In this document: positions 4,353-5,694 of the stretch, piece after piece
Position numbering within the stretch: position 1 is the first letter of the stretch
How the letters are laid out: the number at the start of each line of letters is the position of its first letter
Assembly (NCBI GenBank): GCA_003567095.1
Contig: PXAQ01000190.1
Span: 1-5,694, forward strand
Source: Phycisphaerae bacterium
GTDB taxonomy: Bacteria > Planctomycetota > Phycisphaerae > Sedimentisphaerales > Anaerohalosphaeraceae
Direction of reading: 5' to 3'
DNA: 5,694 nt
Made by a program: the position numbers and the translations under genes
The notes under the pieces: model-generated
Databases searched by the model: none
What the model was told of the DNA's origin: nothing
What the model saw: the letters and a program-made list of their open reading frames with translations, nothing else

Positions 4353-5513
4353 TTGCCACCGATGGACAGGACATCACAGCCCCGGCGCATCGTGGCGCTG
4401 GAAGGGTATTACGGTGGGTCGCATCGGGCGTTTCTGGACGGCTGGATAAAACGGTCACGCCACCGATGGGACGTGCTGACGCTGCCGCCGAACAAGTGGA
4501 AGTGGCGCATGCGGCATGGGGCGTTCACGCTGGCCGAGCGGGTTAATGCGCTGTGTGCCGAGGGCACGACGTGGGATGTGCTGTTCTGTACGGATATGCT
4601 CAATGTGGCCGAGTTTCGCGGGCTTGCCACAGAGACAGTGCGCCGTTTGCCGACGGTGGTGTATTTCCACGAGAACCAGTTGACCTATCCGATGCGGTTT
4701 GAGGACGCACGGGATTACCAATATGTGCTCACCAATTTTACCTCGGCGCTGGCCGCCGATGCGGTGTGGTTTAACTCGGCGTTTCATCGTGATGAGTTTT
4801 TGGGGGCACTGGTGAAGTTTTTTGAGCGCATGCCCGATTTTTACCCGCATCAGCAGATTGCCTCGCTGGCTGACAAGTGCGGTGTGCAGTGGCCGGGAAT
4901 CGAGCCGTTTGCCCGGCGGCCGGTGAAGCGCAAACCAGGGCCGCCGCGGATTCTCTGGGCGGCGCGCTGGGAGCACGACAAAAATCCGGAGGACTTTTTT
5001 GCCGCGATCGAGCGTCTGTGTGAGGCCGGGCTGGAGTTTCGCTTGTCGGTGATCGGCGAGCAGTTTCGCGACGCCCCGACCATCTTTGAAACAGCCAGAC
5101 GCCAATTCGCCGACCGCATCGACCGGTGGGGATTTCAGCCGTCTGCCCAGGCGTATGCCGATGCACTAAGCGAGGCCGATATTGCCGTTTCAACGGCCAA
5201 CCATGAGTTTTTCGGCATGGGACTGGTCGAGGCGGTTGCCGCCGGCGCCTATCCGCTTGTGCCGCGTCGGCTGGCCTATCCCGAAGTGCTCGGCGGCATG
5301 GAAACCGGCTGTCCGGATGCGTTTTTTTATGACGGCTCGGTGGGCCATTTGACAGAGACGCTGGGCGATCTGATTCGTCGAACCAAGCACGGCCGGCTAT
5401 GGCAAGGCCAGCCCCATTGCGGCCACATCGCCATGGCTCGGTTCCATTGGGACAGGCGCGCCGCGGCACTTGACGATGCGCTGGAAAATGTCGGGGGTAG
5501 GCGTGCTTTATAG
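4353..5513 (+). CDS. GTDC1/DUF3524-family glycosyltransferase, probable tRNA-queuosine mannosyltransferase homologue
   Basis: Seen: 386 residues in two halves. The N-terminal half has the signature blocks of the DUF3524 (QTMAN N-terminal) family: EGYYGGSH (17-24), LPPNKWKWRMR (44-54), CTDMLNVAEF (79-88), YFHENQLTYP (104-113), then RDYQY and WFNSAFHRDEFL. The C-terminal half is a GT-B/GT4 nucleotide-sugar domain with ILWAARWEHDKNPEDFF, a VIGEQF strand, and the GT4 E-x7-E motif HEFFGMGLVE (Glu285, Glu293). Known: the vertebrate member (GTDC1/QTMAN, about 460 residues) transfers mannose from GDP-mannose to queuosine at tRNA-Asp position 34. Inference: this protein probably glycosylates queuosine or a related nucleoside; donor and target in bacteria are not shown by this sequence. 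No queuosine synthesis gene (tgt, queA) is in the window. The start is TTG or ATG at 4362; both leave the conserved region intact. It is probably co-transcribed with the lipoprotein gene 15 bases upstream, and it ends 13 bases before a convergent gene. Confidence 0.85.
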   Translation: MPPMDRTSQPRRIVALEGYYGGSHRAFLDGWIKRSRHRWDVLTLPPNKWKWRMRHGAFTLAERVNALCAEGTTWDVLFCTDMLNVAEFRGLATETVRRLPTVVYFHENQLTYPMRFEDARDYQYVLTNFTSALAADAVWFNSAFHRDEFLGALVKFFERMPDFYPHQQIASLADKCGVQWPGIEPFARRPVKRKPGPPRILWAARWEHDKNPEDFFAAIERLCEAGLEFRLSVIGEQFRDAPTIFETARRQFADRIDRWGFQPSAQAYADALSEADIAVSTANHEFFGMGLVEAVAAGAYPLVPRRLAYPEVLGGMETGCPDAFFYDGSVGHLTETLGDLIRRTKHGRLWQGQPHCGHIAMARFHWDRRAAALDDALENVGGRRAL

Positions 5514-5526
5514 GGACGGGGGTGCT

Positions 5527-5694
5527 TTAATCGGCTAACTGCCGCCGGAGCAGGGCGCGGATGGCGCCTTCGACCTCCGTCATGGGCACGGGGCGCGGGG
5601 CCGGCTCGGCAAGTGTTCCGTCCACACGGATGGTCACCATGCCGGCCTGGAGACCGCGGAAGATACGATCCAGCTCGGCCGCGCCCGGGATGCG
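5527..5694 (-). CDS. Unrecognised protein, C-terminal end only
   Basis: On the minus strand an open frame enters at the right edge and ends with TAA at 5527-5529, giving the last 55 residues. Codon third positions are strongly GC-rich as in the neighbouring genes, which supports real coding. The tail begins with an amphipathic stretch (AAELDRIFRGLQAG), then MVTIRVDGTLAEPAPRPVP and a C-terminal Arg-rich helix (VEGAIRALLRRQLAD). The VTIRVDG part looks like a beta strand and turn. No family is recognised. It converges on the glycosyltransferase gene with a 13-base gap and no visible terminator between them. Confidence 0.6.
   Translation of the reverse strand, partial: RIPGAAELDRIFRGLQAGMVTIRVDGTLAEPAPRPVPMTEVEGAIRALLRRQLAD

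Noticed and set aside
4455..5105. 216-codon minus-strand ORF antisense to the glycosyltransferase
   Set aside because: Arg/His/Pro-rich shadow of a gene with complete family motifs on the plus strand.
1..5694. CRISPR array, insertion sequence or defence system
   Set aside because: No regularly spaced repeats, no transposase-like frame, no terminal inverted repeats with target duplications, and no nuclease or toxin motifs were seen.

Overview
The window carries five protein genes and one tRNA gene in GC-rich coding DNA, separated by two unusually long AT-rich spacers (about 680 and 650 bases). Diaminopimelate epimerase, a lipoprotein with a lipobox and a probable FHIPEP-type export protein point to a Gram-negative bacterium that makes DAP-type peptidoglycan. 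My best guess is Planctomycetota or a related lineage, but that is an impression from gene style and cannot be proven from this sequence.

Left part: the minus strand holds the first 125 codons of a membrane protein resembling the N-terminus of FlhA/SctV (FHIPEP) export-gate proteins, cut by the window edge. Divergent from it is a tRNA-Gly(CCC) gene with a clear promoter. Between the tRNA and mdh (587-1265) there is no convincing intact gene. That spacer holds a possibly decayed minus-strand reading frame broken by one in-frame stop, a 36-codon plus-strand ORF, and a probable promoter with a 9-base direct repeat.

Middle: mdh (malate dehydrogenase, LDH-like type) and dapF (diaminopimelate epimerase) lie 9 bases apart and are probably one transcript. 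They supply oxaloacetate/malate interconversion and meso-DAP formation for lysine and cell wall.

The 3084-3731 spacer has a GC-rich, strongly paired segment (about 3409-3640) set in AT-rich DNA. It contains a 12-bp perfect stem extended to about 20 bp, a second 8-bp long-range helix, a third 8-bp helix, and a 7-base complementarity between two of these domains. A promoter-like sequence lies just upstream. It is the best candidate here for an undescribed RNA, either a free ncRNA or a structured leader of the next gene.

Right part: a peroxiredoxin-like lipoprotein gene is followed after 15 bases by a gene whose product closely resembles the GTDC1/DUF3524 family, whose animal member mannosylates queuosine in tRNA. 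The two are probably co-transcribed. A convergent, unrecognised minus-strand gene enters at the right edge and shows only its last 55 codons.
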